From Casuarina equisetifolia (taxonomy: Eukaryota; Streptophyta; Magnoliopsida; Fagales; Casuarinaceae): a stretch of DNA of 64,000 nt. Within the stretch, counting starts at the first letter, position 1. Every line of letters starts with the position of its first letter. Location: assembly GCA_028551475.1 (NCBI GenBank), contig CM052361.1, forward strand, positions 20,845,491 through 20,909,490, in the 5' to 3' direction. Made by a program: the position numbers and the translations under genes. Of the stretch, positions 10,426-21,252 are shown piece after piece. Under the pieces are notes generated by a model. That model was not told the DNA's origin. It worked only from the letters and a program-made list of their open reading frames with translations, and ran no database searches.

Positions 10426-13400
10426 TTACCATAGATGCCTGAAAAAAGAATTAAAATAGAAGTCAGAAAATAAAATTATTTTCACATGGATTATAATCAA
10501 AACAAACTTGATGTGGATGCACTCAAAACCCAAAAATACGAGTTCCTCCATTAAAGAGTTGAGAGTCCACACAATAATCTAATAATCCAAAAAGTCCGAG
10601 CGTGAAGATGTAGAAATTCTCTAGGAATTTTGATTTATTTAGAATTGCTTCTATTATTTTTTAAGATTTTTCTTAAATTATTAATCCTTAATTTCTTAAG
10701 TTTTTTTTTATTTAATATTATTTTCTTTTGTTTGTTTTTTCTCAAAAACCCAGAAAACCACAAAAAAATGATTTTTCCACCGGATCCGCATCAAAACTAG
10801 GCTATCTTTTAGAGGCAGAGGGAGATCTAGAATGTTCAGGTTTTGGAGGTTACAGTAATGACAATATTGATTTTGGATTTGCTACTGACAGAACATGGTG
10901 CTATGTTTCAGGTGCAGAATAAAGCCCGAAAAATAGGTTTTAACATCATTTTTCCCCACAATTTTTTGGTCATACATTATAGCATTGAGTTATCCGACTT
11001 GCATGTTCTGCAAGCAGCTAATTTCAAGTAAGTGTTAAAACAAAGTGGCGCATGACAAGCAGCAGACAGAAAGAATCCATCTGGCTAAAAGTTATGAAAT
11101 GGTAAGCCATACGAAAACAGTTAACAATCTTTTAGAGGCAGAGGGAGATCTAGAATGTTCAGGTTGTTGGGAGAATTCAACAAAATCGCATCATCTACAT
11201 AGAGATTGAACACACAAATATAAGAATGCACACACCCAAATACAACAGATTTAAGAGGTTCGGAACATCATAATGTCCTACGTCCCATGTAGTCTCTTCT
11301 CATTAGATTTTCTCATACATTCCCTCTCCTCAAATAGGTATCTCATGGATTCTCTCATACATTCCCTCTCCTCAAATAGGTATCTCATGGATTCTCTCAT
11401 CAACTAGAATCCATGAGAGGGGCCTTCTTCAACAATTAGCCCCCCATGGGGACTCTCTCAATTTGCCTACTAGGTTTCTCTATACTTCTCCTATTTATAG
11501 AGAAACCCTGAAGGAATCCTAGTTGAATACTACTAGGAAAACCTACTTCTACATAAGGATAAAAATCCTACTCCAACACTACTAGGAATAAGGATAAGAA
11601 TCCTAATCCAACACTACTAGGAAATCCACTACATCTAGAAGATATTTCCTAGTTTCACAATTACATAAAGACCCCTGATTGTAATGACAACCATACCCTT
11701 TAACTTAATTGTTCCACCAATCCTAACAATCTCCCCCTTGGAAAAATTTAGTGCAACATCCCTGCACCATAGGAAAGTATAGAAAATCTCTTCAAATTAT
11801 TAACTACACAACCACAATCTTTGGAAAGAGAAAGATTGGAGAAACTCTCTTCAACTTCTACAGCTATAGTCTTTGGATAGAGAAAGACTAAGTAAACTCT
11901 CTTCAACCACAATCTTTTGAAAGAGAAGACTGCAAAAAACTCTCTTCAACCACAATCTTTTAAAAGAGAAGATTGCAAAAAACTCTCTTCAACTTCTACA
12001 ACCACAATCCTTTTGATAGAGAAAGATTAAACAAAACTCTCTTCAAAACAAGCCCACATCAACTGTGCCATCTTGCCTTTTCTTTAAACCATGCCTTTCT
12101 TAGGTCATACCTCCTTAGGCACTTCTACTACAGCCTCTTCTAGGTTGCACCTCTCCTAGGCCATGTTTCTTTCCAGTCATCCGCACATCATCATGGGCTT
12201 CTTCCATCTAAATGTGTCCTCCACCATGAGGCCCTCAATAAAAGTAAAAATCATAGGACTTCCACAACAATTGAGATCACTCTTTAAAATCCCCAACGAA
12301 TAGTCCACCTCCTATCCAGAATTGTTGGTGCTTCCCCAGAATCAACCGTCGGAGTCTCAATACACCTCATCTGAATATCGACAGACTTGAAAAATCCCAA
12401 ATTTTTACTTCATCAATCACATCAACATAGGAGCATCACGTCAACATAAGAGCATAACATGCTCCCCCTCAATCAACAATTCATCAACAACTTCAACAAA
12501 GTGCTCCCCCTCAAACATCAATATCTCCATCATTCTCTGTCATCTAACACCACAACTTGAGCCAAATGCTCAGATATAGACAGAGAGACATAGATCTGCA
12601 CTTTGCAAACCTCAATCCACAACTCCAACAATGTATTCCAGTTGATCTACATCAATATCATCCAAAAATCAAATTGGATTTAGGGAAAGAGAAAATCTCA
12701 CCTTAAAACACATCAATCTGCTTCTTCAATTGCGTTCACCATGTTCAATCTATCATCTTTGGTCCCGATCTTCCACGGTCCACGCTCACCGCACCACTTG
12801 TTAGAAACCAAACTTGTCTCCCATACCACTTGTTGGGATCCAAAACCTGGCTCTGATACCACTTGTTGGGAGAATTCAACAAAGTCGCATCATCTACATA
12901 GAGATTGAACACACAAATATAAGAACGCACACACCCAAATACAACAGATTTAAGAGGTTCGGAACATCATAATGTCCTACGTCTCCTGTAGTCTTTTCTC
13001 ATTAGATTTTCTCATACATTCCCTCTCCTCAAATAGGTATCTCATGGATTCTCTCATCAACTAGAATCCATGAGAGGGGCCTTCTTCAACAATTAGCCCC
13101 CCATGGGGACTCTCTCAATTTGCCCACTAGGTTTCTCTATACTTCTCATATTTATAGAGAAACCCTGAAGGAATCCTAGTTGAATACTACTAGGAAAACC
13201 TACTTCCACATAAGGATAAGAATCCTACTCCAACACTACTAGGAATAAGGATAAGAATCCTAATCCAACACTACTAGAAAATCCACTACATCTAGAAGAT
13301 ATTTCCTAGTTTCACAATTACATAAAGACTCCTGATTGTAATGACAACCATACCCTTTAACTTAATTGTTCCACCAATCCTAACACAGGTTTCGTAGGTA

Positions 13401-14930
13401 ACAGTAATGACAATATTGATTTTGGATTTGCTAATGACAGAACATGGTGCTATGTTTCAGGGTGCAGAATAAAGCCCAAAATCTAGGTTTTAACATCATT
13501 TTTTCCCTACAATTTTTCGGTCATACATTATAGCATTGAGTTATCCGACCTGCATGTTCTGCTTGCAGCTAATTTCAAGTAAGTGTTAAAACAAAGTGGC
13601 GCATGACAAGCAGCAGACAGAAAGAATCCATCTGGCTAAAAGCTATGAAATGGTAAGCCATACGAAAACAGTTAAAATGGTCCACGAGCAAAGTGAATGC
13701 ATGTAGATTTTAGATATGTCAATGGCCCAAAAACTGAACCGTTTTCACGTCCAAGTTCCATCTCTTTCCTATATATCTAAAACGTTCAGCTTAAAGTTCA
13801 TTCCTCAAACCCTTAACTAATGATATGAAAAATATTTGGCATCTCTGCTCACTGAACAGTGTTTCACAAAGTACTATCAGGAGTTCCAAACCATATCACT
13901 AAGTATATAGTGAATAATTTCTGGAATTGTAAAATGCTGATATCTTAGAACTTCAAGTCAGTTATTATAGATGAAGGCCTCATGTTACCTCTTGCAGAAT
14001 TCTGCCACATATCGAGATCCATTGTAAAGAATGAACCACATCAGCACAACCAACAAAGCATCTGGCAGACTTAAGGAATGGACAAGATCAGTATCCCAAC
14101 GACATACAAAGAGAGTTGAAAAATGAGGGAGAGGTGGCAGATCAATTAAGAGTAATTTTCAACTCTTGTATATACCAACCCTACCGGAATTTAATTTGTT
14201 TGGATTATAGTTGGCTTCAAAATATTACGACAGTGTGTAAACTAATAAATCCTACGTTGAATCATAACATAGAGCAGAAAAGATAGCCATAAAGCGGATA
14301 AGATCTTTCAAGAGAATTGTGTAGTAAAGGATTCTGAAAAGATAACGCTCCCGCCAGTCCAGCATATAGAGGCCAAAAGTGACATTATAAATATGGATCT
14401 TGCGCTGAACCCAATTCATAGCTCTGGCATCTATAAACAATGAGCATGTAGAGAGAATCAAGATAAGATATAGATGAAAAAGAATGAATCAATAAATTAA
14501 AGAACTAGTTCATAGCTCTGGCATCCATAAACAGTGACCATACAGCTAGAATCAAGATAAGATTCAGATGAACTTCTAAGAATGAATCAGTATATTAGAG
14601 ATACAGTTCACGATCAGGCATGTACAAGCAATAAGCACGTGGCTAGAGTCAAGGTCTGGATGAACAAGATTGAATCAACGGACGGAAAAAGAAAAATTCA
14701 CGAGATTCAAAAAAAATTACGCTATGGGTTGAGTCAGTCATTGAACAAACTGAATACCCAGGTCAATCCTGTATATCTTTATGTTTTTACAGTTAAAAAA
14801 TGATAGCAGGTATCTATAAGAGTTAGCTTACGACAGATTTCAAGTTGAGCTCGTTGATTAAGCTTCTTGGCCAAGAGGTTGTAACCCTCCCAAGAAGAAA
14901 CAGCTCAAATATCATGAGAGCTTTCACCAT
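10426..14930 (-). CDS. Small conserved-looking membrane protein, frame broken by one base
   Basis: I do not recognise the family. Exons on the minus strand are 14966-14832 (ATG at 14930), 14430-14335, 14061-13989 and 10438-10426, with a likely 5'UTR exon ending at 15064. Phases join exactly across exons 2-5. Exon 2 reads WEGYNLLAKKLNQRAQLEIC, exon 3 ARAMNWVQRKIHIYNVTFGL then MLDWRERYLF, exon 4 ALLVVLMWFILYNGSRYVAE (one hydrophobic segment), and the last exon adds HLW and a stop. The ATG frame misses the WEGYNLL frame by one base, so either a base is lost near 14910 or the gene is a recent pseudogene. If repaired the product is about 93 residues. The intron between exons 3 and 4 lacks a GT donor but looks U12-type. 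The last intron (about 3.5 kb) holds a tandem duplication and an LTR element. Confidence 0.5.
10805..11127. repeat. 323-bp tandem duplication, unit 1
   Basis: The unit starts TCTTTTAGAGGCAGAGGGAG and ends near GAAAACAGTTAACAA. Unit 2 follows directly at 11128-11164 and resumes at 13391-13675 after the LTR element. The short plus-strand ORFs here are part of the repeat and have no family match. It lies in the last intron of the minus-strand gene. Confidence 0.92.
11165..11728 (-). repeat. LTR (3' LTR of the minus-strand element)
   Basis: 564 bp, near identical to 12864-13385. It carries two tandem copies of a 42-bp segment (TCTCATACATTCCCTCTCCT...) where the other LTR has one; 42 bp is the full length difference. 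Confidence 0.95.
11786..12050. repeat. Short tandem repeats in element interior
   Basis: About five imperfect units of roughly 40-60 bp share AACTCTCTTCAA and ACAATCTTTTGAAAGAGAA. They make up the first quarter of the internal region on the plus strand. Open frames here are short and have no family match. Confidence 0.75.
12850..12861 (-). other. Primer-binding site of LTR element
   Basis: Minus-strand TGGTATCAGAGC, the complement of the 3' end of initiator methionyl-tRNA, lies two bases from the LTR at 12864. It fixes the element's orientation as minus. Confidence 0.9.
12864..13385 (-). repeat. LTR (5' LTR of the minus-strand element)
   Basis: 522 bp, TG...CA ends on the minus strand, paired with 11165-11728. 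Few base differences separate the two LTRs apart from the 42-bp unit, which implies a fairly recent insertion. Confidence 0.95.
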
Positions 14931-15677
14931 TTCTCTTTGGTGAATTGGTAGCCCTCTCTGATTCAACTGAATAATTGATCAACAAGCAAAACAGGGCCAA
15001 CAACAATAAAATCAGAATCGATCCCGTGCGTAGTGAGGGAGGAGACTAGGGTTAGGGATCGTACCTGACACGGACGACTCCTCTCCGATGCAGCAACCAA
15101 CTGACAACTTTTCGTCCTCAGACGGAGAGATCGAACTTTGTCCGGTTGTGTGCCACTGCACCGTCGTCGTTTAATTTTAAAGTAATTATAGTGGCGGGTG
15201 TTTTCCTTTTCAGGTCGAACAAAGATTGTCGTAAAAATTTCTACAAAAAGCTTATTACAGCAGTCCATTAACAAATGCAAAAGAAATAACTATCTACTTG
15301 GAACTGCGAAGTAGGTGAATGTAAATTTAAAATTTAGTTTAAGTGGAATGAGTTTAACTAGATTATCGTAACAACTTAACTTCTTTTTTTTTTTCTAAGA
15401 AGAGAGAGAAGGAGTGTTGAGCCTTTAACTTGATGGACTTGCCAGTCAAGAGTTCCTTTGCAATAACTTAACTAATTTGATTAATTGATTATTTAATTAT
15501 AATGGCTTAGGATTATAATTTTCTTAACAAGACTTTTGAAGTGAAGTCTTTTTCTAATAAAGCTTATTCAAAATAATTCAAATCTTGAACTAACCTATAT
15601 AGGTCCACTTACATGTTCTAATTATTAGGCACATAACAACATGATTTTTCAAAACATAATTTTTGAAACACATGAAT

Positions 15678-15705
15678 AAGTTTACAAACACGCGTTTGTA
15701 AACTT
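15678..15705. repeat. 12-bp perfect inverted repeat
   Basis: AAGTTTACAAAC and GTTTGTAAACTT flank a four-base ACGC loop. The surrounding 15590-15780 has several GTTTACAAA-like words and may be an old MITE. No terminal repeats were found. Confidence 0.6.
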
Positions 15706-16549
15706 TTTCATAGAATTCGGGAATAAGTTTTGTGGATACATTTTTGAAAAACGTGTCCAAATTTTTACAGAACGTTGGGCTGAATGGTGTCTAAGCCCTG
15801 GACAAGTAGGCGGGGTTTCTAGCCCTTTTTGCTTGCATTAAACCTCGTTTAGGGGAGAGGATCTGGCGTCAGTAGTACAGCGAGGACTTGGGCCAAACAC
15901 CGATCAAGCTGTTAAACAAGTCCAACATTCAGCCCATTTCCTAATGGCAACCCGGGCCAGTGACCCAATCCAATTACACAGTCCTCTCCAATCTCTGTAC
16001 CGTACCTTGTTTTAGTGAAGCAAACTTATCAAACCTAGGAGCACAGAAAATCCCAAGAAGAAGAGCTTCTCAAATCTTTGTTTTATACATTGTTTTACTA
16101 TTATGTTTGTTGAAGGTAAGTGTTATCTTATATTGGAGGTAAGAAGATAGGTCATTGGTATTATAATTAATGAGATTTTTTTACTTAATATCTTAAAGTT
16201 TATGAAGAATTATTATACTTTAATATAATATAAAAAATGAATTTTTACTTTATAAATTCTCATGTTCTAAAGTTAATTGTTTTTTTATATGTAATGTTTA
16301 TATCAACATACAAAAGAAGATAAGTGTTTGACAATGAATATTATATTATATTAAAAATAAAATAATAAATACTTAATCTTATAAATGATGAAATTTATCA
16401 TCTAATATTTTAAAGTTTTAGGATAAACTTTATCTTTTAATATGTTATTATCCTTTTAACTCTTTGACTCGATAACTAACACTACACTCAACATCTCAAT
16501 TTTGATGCCATTTGTCCCTCGAAGACAAGTTCAGGGACATTGTTTGTTC

Positions 16550-16860
16550 AGAGAAACTCTATCCTTAACCAAATGTTAATGATGGTAACTTTGTCTTGGA
16601 ACTCGGGCATATGGGTTCCTATCCAAGAGGCTGATTCAAACACACGACGATTTTGTTGCTTCACACGCTGGCATCGACAGGGAAACCGTGCATTCTTGGA
16701 CAATTGTCACATTGGAAGGCAGGGACCCCCATGCCAAAGCAGCGTGATACTGATTACAGCAGGCAGCGATTTTGGGTTCAACCAGTGCCAACCATACGAG
16801 AAACGTGAAAGAAAGGACCCGAAATTCACGCTCCTTTACGTTAAAAAAGCCAGATCCTAG
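16550..16860 (+). pseudogene. Possible unrecognised gene fragment
   Basis: One plus-strand frame reads protein-like: VNDGNFVLELGHMGSYPRG, a stop, then THDDFVASHAGIDRETVHSW and TIVTLEGRDPHAKAA. The composition is richer in GC than its flanks. I do not recognise the family and see no start or consistent splicing, so this may be an old exon fragment or chance. Confidence 0.25.
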
Positions 16861-19800
16861 TAAGTCCTCCAAGAAAGACGAAGCGGGTCACCATCCTCGT
16901 GGAGTCAAATCTTATCTCCTTTCCTATCCATTCTGCAAATTTGACTCGGTCAGATTAGCATCAGCGCCACGCCCCGTGCAAGAAAGACGATCATTTCTTT
17001 TTCTGACCGACGAAAAAACTCGATAAGGCTTGAGCTAGACTTGGAAAAATGATCAGTTGTTCGTTCTACACGCAACTTCATCGCGTCGCCGCACGCCATT
17101 CATGCGTCGGTGTGTCAGCGTCCTCGCCTATTCTATTGGAGCTTACCTACCCAACATTAAGGGAAGTCATCGACCCATGTTGGGGTTTTGGTCTTGATGA
17201 GGCTTATTGGGTGCTACATTATCTAATTCTACCTTGATTAGGAAGTGTGAGAGAGGATTGATTAATCCTTGGATCAATAAAAGGGGTTGAAAAAGTCAAT
17301 CATGGGGACTTTTTAGCTTCCCTTTCTGTTGCGTTCAATAATGCAATAAGTTTTACCTAGACGATTAGGGCGAGACCTAGTTTTTTACAAGATAATGTTC
17401 GTAAGAACCACGTGGCAGTGATTTTAATGGCTTAAAATAATGACTTTAGGTAAGTCAATAATGTTAGCAGATTCCTTTCCTACAACCTATAATGTTAGGG
17501 ATTAGAAACACGAAACCGCGTGATTGAAACGTTGCCAGAAGTTGAAACATTGACATGGTAGTAACAGATCCCCATATATATGGGCTAAAGGATTTAGCAT
17601 GTTTCCTGTTAGGTCTGTGATACGCAAGCTCCCCCTCTAATCACAATGGGAATCCAAAGCTTAGCAATAAAGGAATCTCATAAACAACTATTTAATCATA
17701 AGTTTAAAGCAAAAATGGATTCCTTCACTGGATTCCACTCATATATGCATAGTTCTATTGCTTTTGAGCCTGCTCCACATGTGACATAAGCTCTGCCTAA
17801 TCATGCCAAACGGAAACACAGATCTACAGATAGTTAAAGACCTAAATCCACTAGCAAATCAAAGCTAGATATCTTCCATCACCCACTATCCAAATATAGT
17901 GTTGTTGGATGAGATTCGATCTCTTTTGCATATTAATTTATATAAACTATTCGAAAGACATCTTTATCTCGAACTTTGAAGGAAACTAACGTGCACAATC
18001 ATCATAAAAGTGTTTCCCCATCTTCGTAGAACTTTCGTTTTTGTGTTGGTTCAAGTATTGTCATACATTATAATTAGTACTAATTTATACTAAACATTTA
18101 GTCTCACACCGTATTTTATAAGTCTTAAATACCCCTTCCTCTAATGAGTCTTTCTAAGAAGAGATAGACCTAAACCTTTAACAATTTATAGGTTCATAAA
18201 AAATCTTTTTAGACTTGTTATTCAAAAGATTTGGCAGATATCATCTTTAATGCAGTTTTCTACTGCTAATACTAGTCTGAAGAGAGTAGATATCCTGTTG
18301 AAAAAGGATTGCAATCGTGGAGGAGAAAGATAAATGTATATCTATCAGAAACTTGTGGTGTATGGAAAAATCACGAGTCCTTACGGCAAAACTTTCTGGA
18401 AAAGTAGCAAGAACGTAGTACCTATCCTGATGATTTTTCACTGTCAAAAGATAAGCATTGGTACCTGGCACCTCCATGCAAATCCACCAAGCTGTATGTT
18501 CTAACAAGTTCAACTATAATTGGTATGCACGGTCTGCTTCTCTGCTGTCATGCCAAGCGGAACAAAACAAACACATGTCTGGTAATGTGGTCCACCCTAT
18601 CAATATGTGCCATCTCTTACTTTTCTTGTCCATAACCATGGACAAGATAAGGCCTTTCTCGAATCCCCAGCAACTGATATGATGGCGATGGTCATAAGGA
18701 GAAATTATCTAATTTTTCATTCTTCCGTCTTTTAATCTTATCTTATGGGATTGTTTTTGGGTCAGATCTTTCTGTGATTCACTCATAGATAGAGAGGACG
18801 CCAACCCTCGATCATACATGGCCGCGAGATTGTAATCAAAGGGCTTCAACCTTTCCTCTCTAACCACTCTGGTTAGGTTATAAGCCAATCATTGACAAAA
18901 TCACAGTATAATGGGTTGTTCTGATCTCGTCCGTCTGCGCCCATTTCTTCTTTGCTGGAAGTGTTGGGACTTTGGCGAGCAATGAACATCCATTATTGTC
19001 TTTGTTTTCATCACCCCACAAAAGGTAGCGTCGCCAGCATCGTTATCTTCGATGCATCATCCAATAAACAAATGCGTTTTAGTTGCTTATAGTCAAGAAT
19101 GAAGCTCATGAAAGTGATGCCGAATAAATTCGTTTTTAATTACCTATCAAACCGATGGTTTAATTCTTTAATCACCCAACAAAGCATTATGCTCGATCCA
19201 TGTGCAACCACCCACCATTTCTCAGTAAACATCTAAACTTTTGGTGGATCTCACGTATATACCAAAGTATTCCGGGGGAAAACCAGGCAGAAAATAGAAA
19301 AAGAATATTTACGCAGACTTCATACATTAATGTTTGTTAATCACGTAAGCGAGTTAAGTTCCCTGCTTGACCTTCCAAAATGCCAAAAGTCGAAACCCAG
19401 GAAGTCTAGATCCGAAAACGTCCCTGAATAAATGAACTTTTGGATACCTCGCAACCCTCAGCAAGTAGGGAGTAAGAAAAGCATCATGGACAGACTGGTA
19501 CAACGTTAACTTGGGGATAACACCCATGGCCTATCAGCTAACGAAAAGTCAGTTCAAGAAGTTCAAATGCCGGCCATCTTTGTTCAGGCTCTAAGCGCCA
19601 TCTAAGAGTCGCCTAGTTAGAAAAATGCAGGTTTTGTTTTCTTTTTCTCTAGTTGGCCAATTTGTTTCCGCCTGAAGCTGTAAAATTGCAGGGCACCTTG
19701 TACTGACGTCGCTCTCTGTACTCTTCTTCGCTAACTTATTTGAGCCCCACTTGATCCCCCGAAAGGAATCCATGCTCTAAACTCGAATCCAGACAGAAAG

Positions 19801-20665
19801 CCCCACAGGACGGTACTTTCTGTGAACACTCTTGAAAGTATCTGTGGTTGAAAATGGAAACTATGCAAAGGCTTTCACAGCGACTAGAAAAGGTGAACCA
19901 CTTAATCTAGTTGGGGATTATTAAAATGCAAAAATAGAAGCATTATCTTTTCTTTTCTAAGGATGATATCAGCCGGATAATGACCCAAAATTAGTCTTGA
20001 AAAGATAACAAATGGTCGATTGGGAAAGAATTCTCACGACCGTTGGTTAAGGTCAATCAGCACCATTTCAAGTGATAACATTATTTGATTTGGACAGAAC
20101 TATAACCCATGATAGAGCTCTGATAATTAAAAAAATTGAAACTGGCAGCCATGGAATAGCTTCTTCTCGGTGGGCGAGGAGGAAGAAGAAGAAGAAGCTG
20201 ACGCTGGCATGCACGCGGGGATCCATTTTTAAGAAGCTTATAACAACATACATTGAAACTTTTTATGTAGACGATCCCAAGAGAGGACGTAGACTTTTTT
20301 AGTTATATAGTAACATGTACTTACGAAAACTTGTTTTTTCCCCTTGTCTTGTTGTTTGTCTAATAATAAATTCGTCTAATTTTAGAAGATATCGAATTAC
20401 TAAGAATATTATTTGTCACAAAATGAAAAACAATGTACCAAATTAATCTGATACTGATCCAGAAATCAATCGGGCATCATTGATCCAAGAATTAATCAAA
20501 AAGCACTAAAACCGCTCGCCATTTTTTTAATAAAATTTTGTCATTATCATCAAATACGTCATTGCACAGATAATTAAAAAAGAAGAAGTTTTTTTTTTTT
20601 TTTTTTTAATTATATATCTACTTTTCTTTCGCACCATTGGAAGGGGCCAAAAGTCGCCGATCGAC

Positions 20666-21048
20666 GCCACGTCAGAGGCTCGTCGAAATCTGAGACCCCA
20701 CCTGCTTACTCATTTCCATTTAGTAATAATTGTAACTTTTATTTATAGGCAGATTAAAATTAAATTAAAATGACTAATGCTGACTCAGCGTCTGACGTCA
20801 AAAGGATAAACCTTGCGACTTCCAAAGAAACAAAAAGACGAAAAAAAAAAAACAAACAAAAAAACGGTGAAAAGGAAAGAAGAATGGAGTAGAAGCAAAC
20901 CATGTGGCGCCACGTGTTGGAAGCAACGTCAGTATCGACATGGGTCCCGGAGGAAACCCCATAAATAAATTAAAAAAAAAAAAAGAAGACGTAACAACGG
21001 TGTCGTTTAGCCCCGGTTTCACCCACCCCTACACGATAAATACGTGGC
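20666..21048 (+). promoter_or_regulatory. Asparagine synthetase promoter with bZIP-type sites
   Basis: Within 600 bases upstream of the ATG there are CCACGTCA (20667-20674), the palindrome GCTGACTCAGC (20779-20789, a GCN4/AP-1 type core), TGACGTCA (20793-20800), a CACGTG G-box (20911-20916) and TACGTGG (21041-21047). A weak TATA-like GATAAATA is at 21035-21042. In Arabidopsis, ASN1 is induced by darkness and sugar starvation through group S1/C bZIP factors that bind ACGT and ACTCA cores. Applying that control here is inference. Confidence 0.6.
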
Positions 21049-21252
21049 CGGGGATGCGGAGAACTTACTCCCTCAAACCGAAATACGTGTTGTTCCATCA
21101 GCGTCGAGTCTCGCCACCCCTACCACCACCACCGCCAACTTTCTGTGATTCTTCTTCTTTATATTCCACGGTCTTTCACTCCTTGGCAGTGCTAAGGAAC
21201 TACACCGTGGTTCTTCTTGATTGTTCTTGGGTTTTGTGTTCTGTGGATCAGA

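Larger units (their letters stand above)
11165..13385 (-). mobile_element. Short non-autonomous LTR retrotransposon (TRIM-like)
   Basis: Complete 2221-bp element. On the minus strand the 5' LTR is 13385-12864 (522 bp) and the 3' LTR 11728-11165 (564 bp). LTRs begin TGTTAGGATTGG and end CTCCCAACA (TG...CA). The target-site duplication is CAGGT at 11160-11164 and 13386-13390. Two bases inside the 5' LTR is TGGTATCAGAGC (12861-12850), the initiator-Met tRNA primer site common in plant elements. Next to the 3' LTR is a purine tract (AAGGGGGAGAT, minus, 11739-11729). The 1.1-kb interior has no gag or pol, so it depends on another element. The 3' LTR is longer by exactly one 42-bp tandem duplication. 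Confidence 0.95.
11128..13675. repeat. 323-bp tandem duplication, unit 2 (split by LTR element)
   Basis: The second copy of the 10805-11127 unit is interrupted after AATGTTCAGGT by the 11165-13385 element. It continues from 13391 with near-identical text to about 13675. The duplication therefore predates the insertion. Confidence 0.9.
15171..20660. other. Long intergenic region
   Basis: No complete gene seen in 5.5 kb. A 28-bp hairpin lies at 15678-15705. The stretch 16500-16900 has a protein-like but broken plus-strand frame. ORFs at 18513-18247 (minus), 19773-19591 (minus) and the overlapping pair near 20070-20300 show no family motif and no splice structure. The right end runs into the asparagine synthetase promoter. 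Confidence 0.45.

Noticed and set aside
14963-15280. Open frame running into the 5'UTR exon of the small minus-strand gene
   Set aside because: It spans likely promoter and leader; it joins the ATG frame only by chance and has no family text.
20068-20302. Overlapping ORFs on both strands
   Set aside because: A purine-rich GAAGAAGAAG tract keeps both strands open; neither resembles a protein family.
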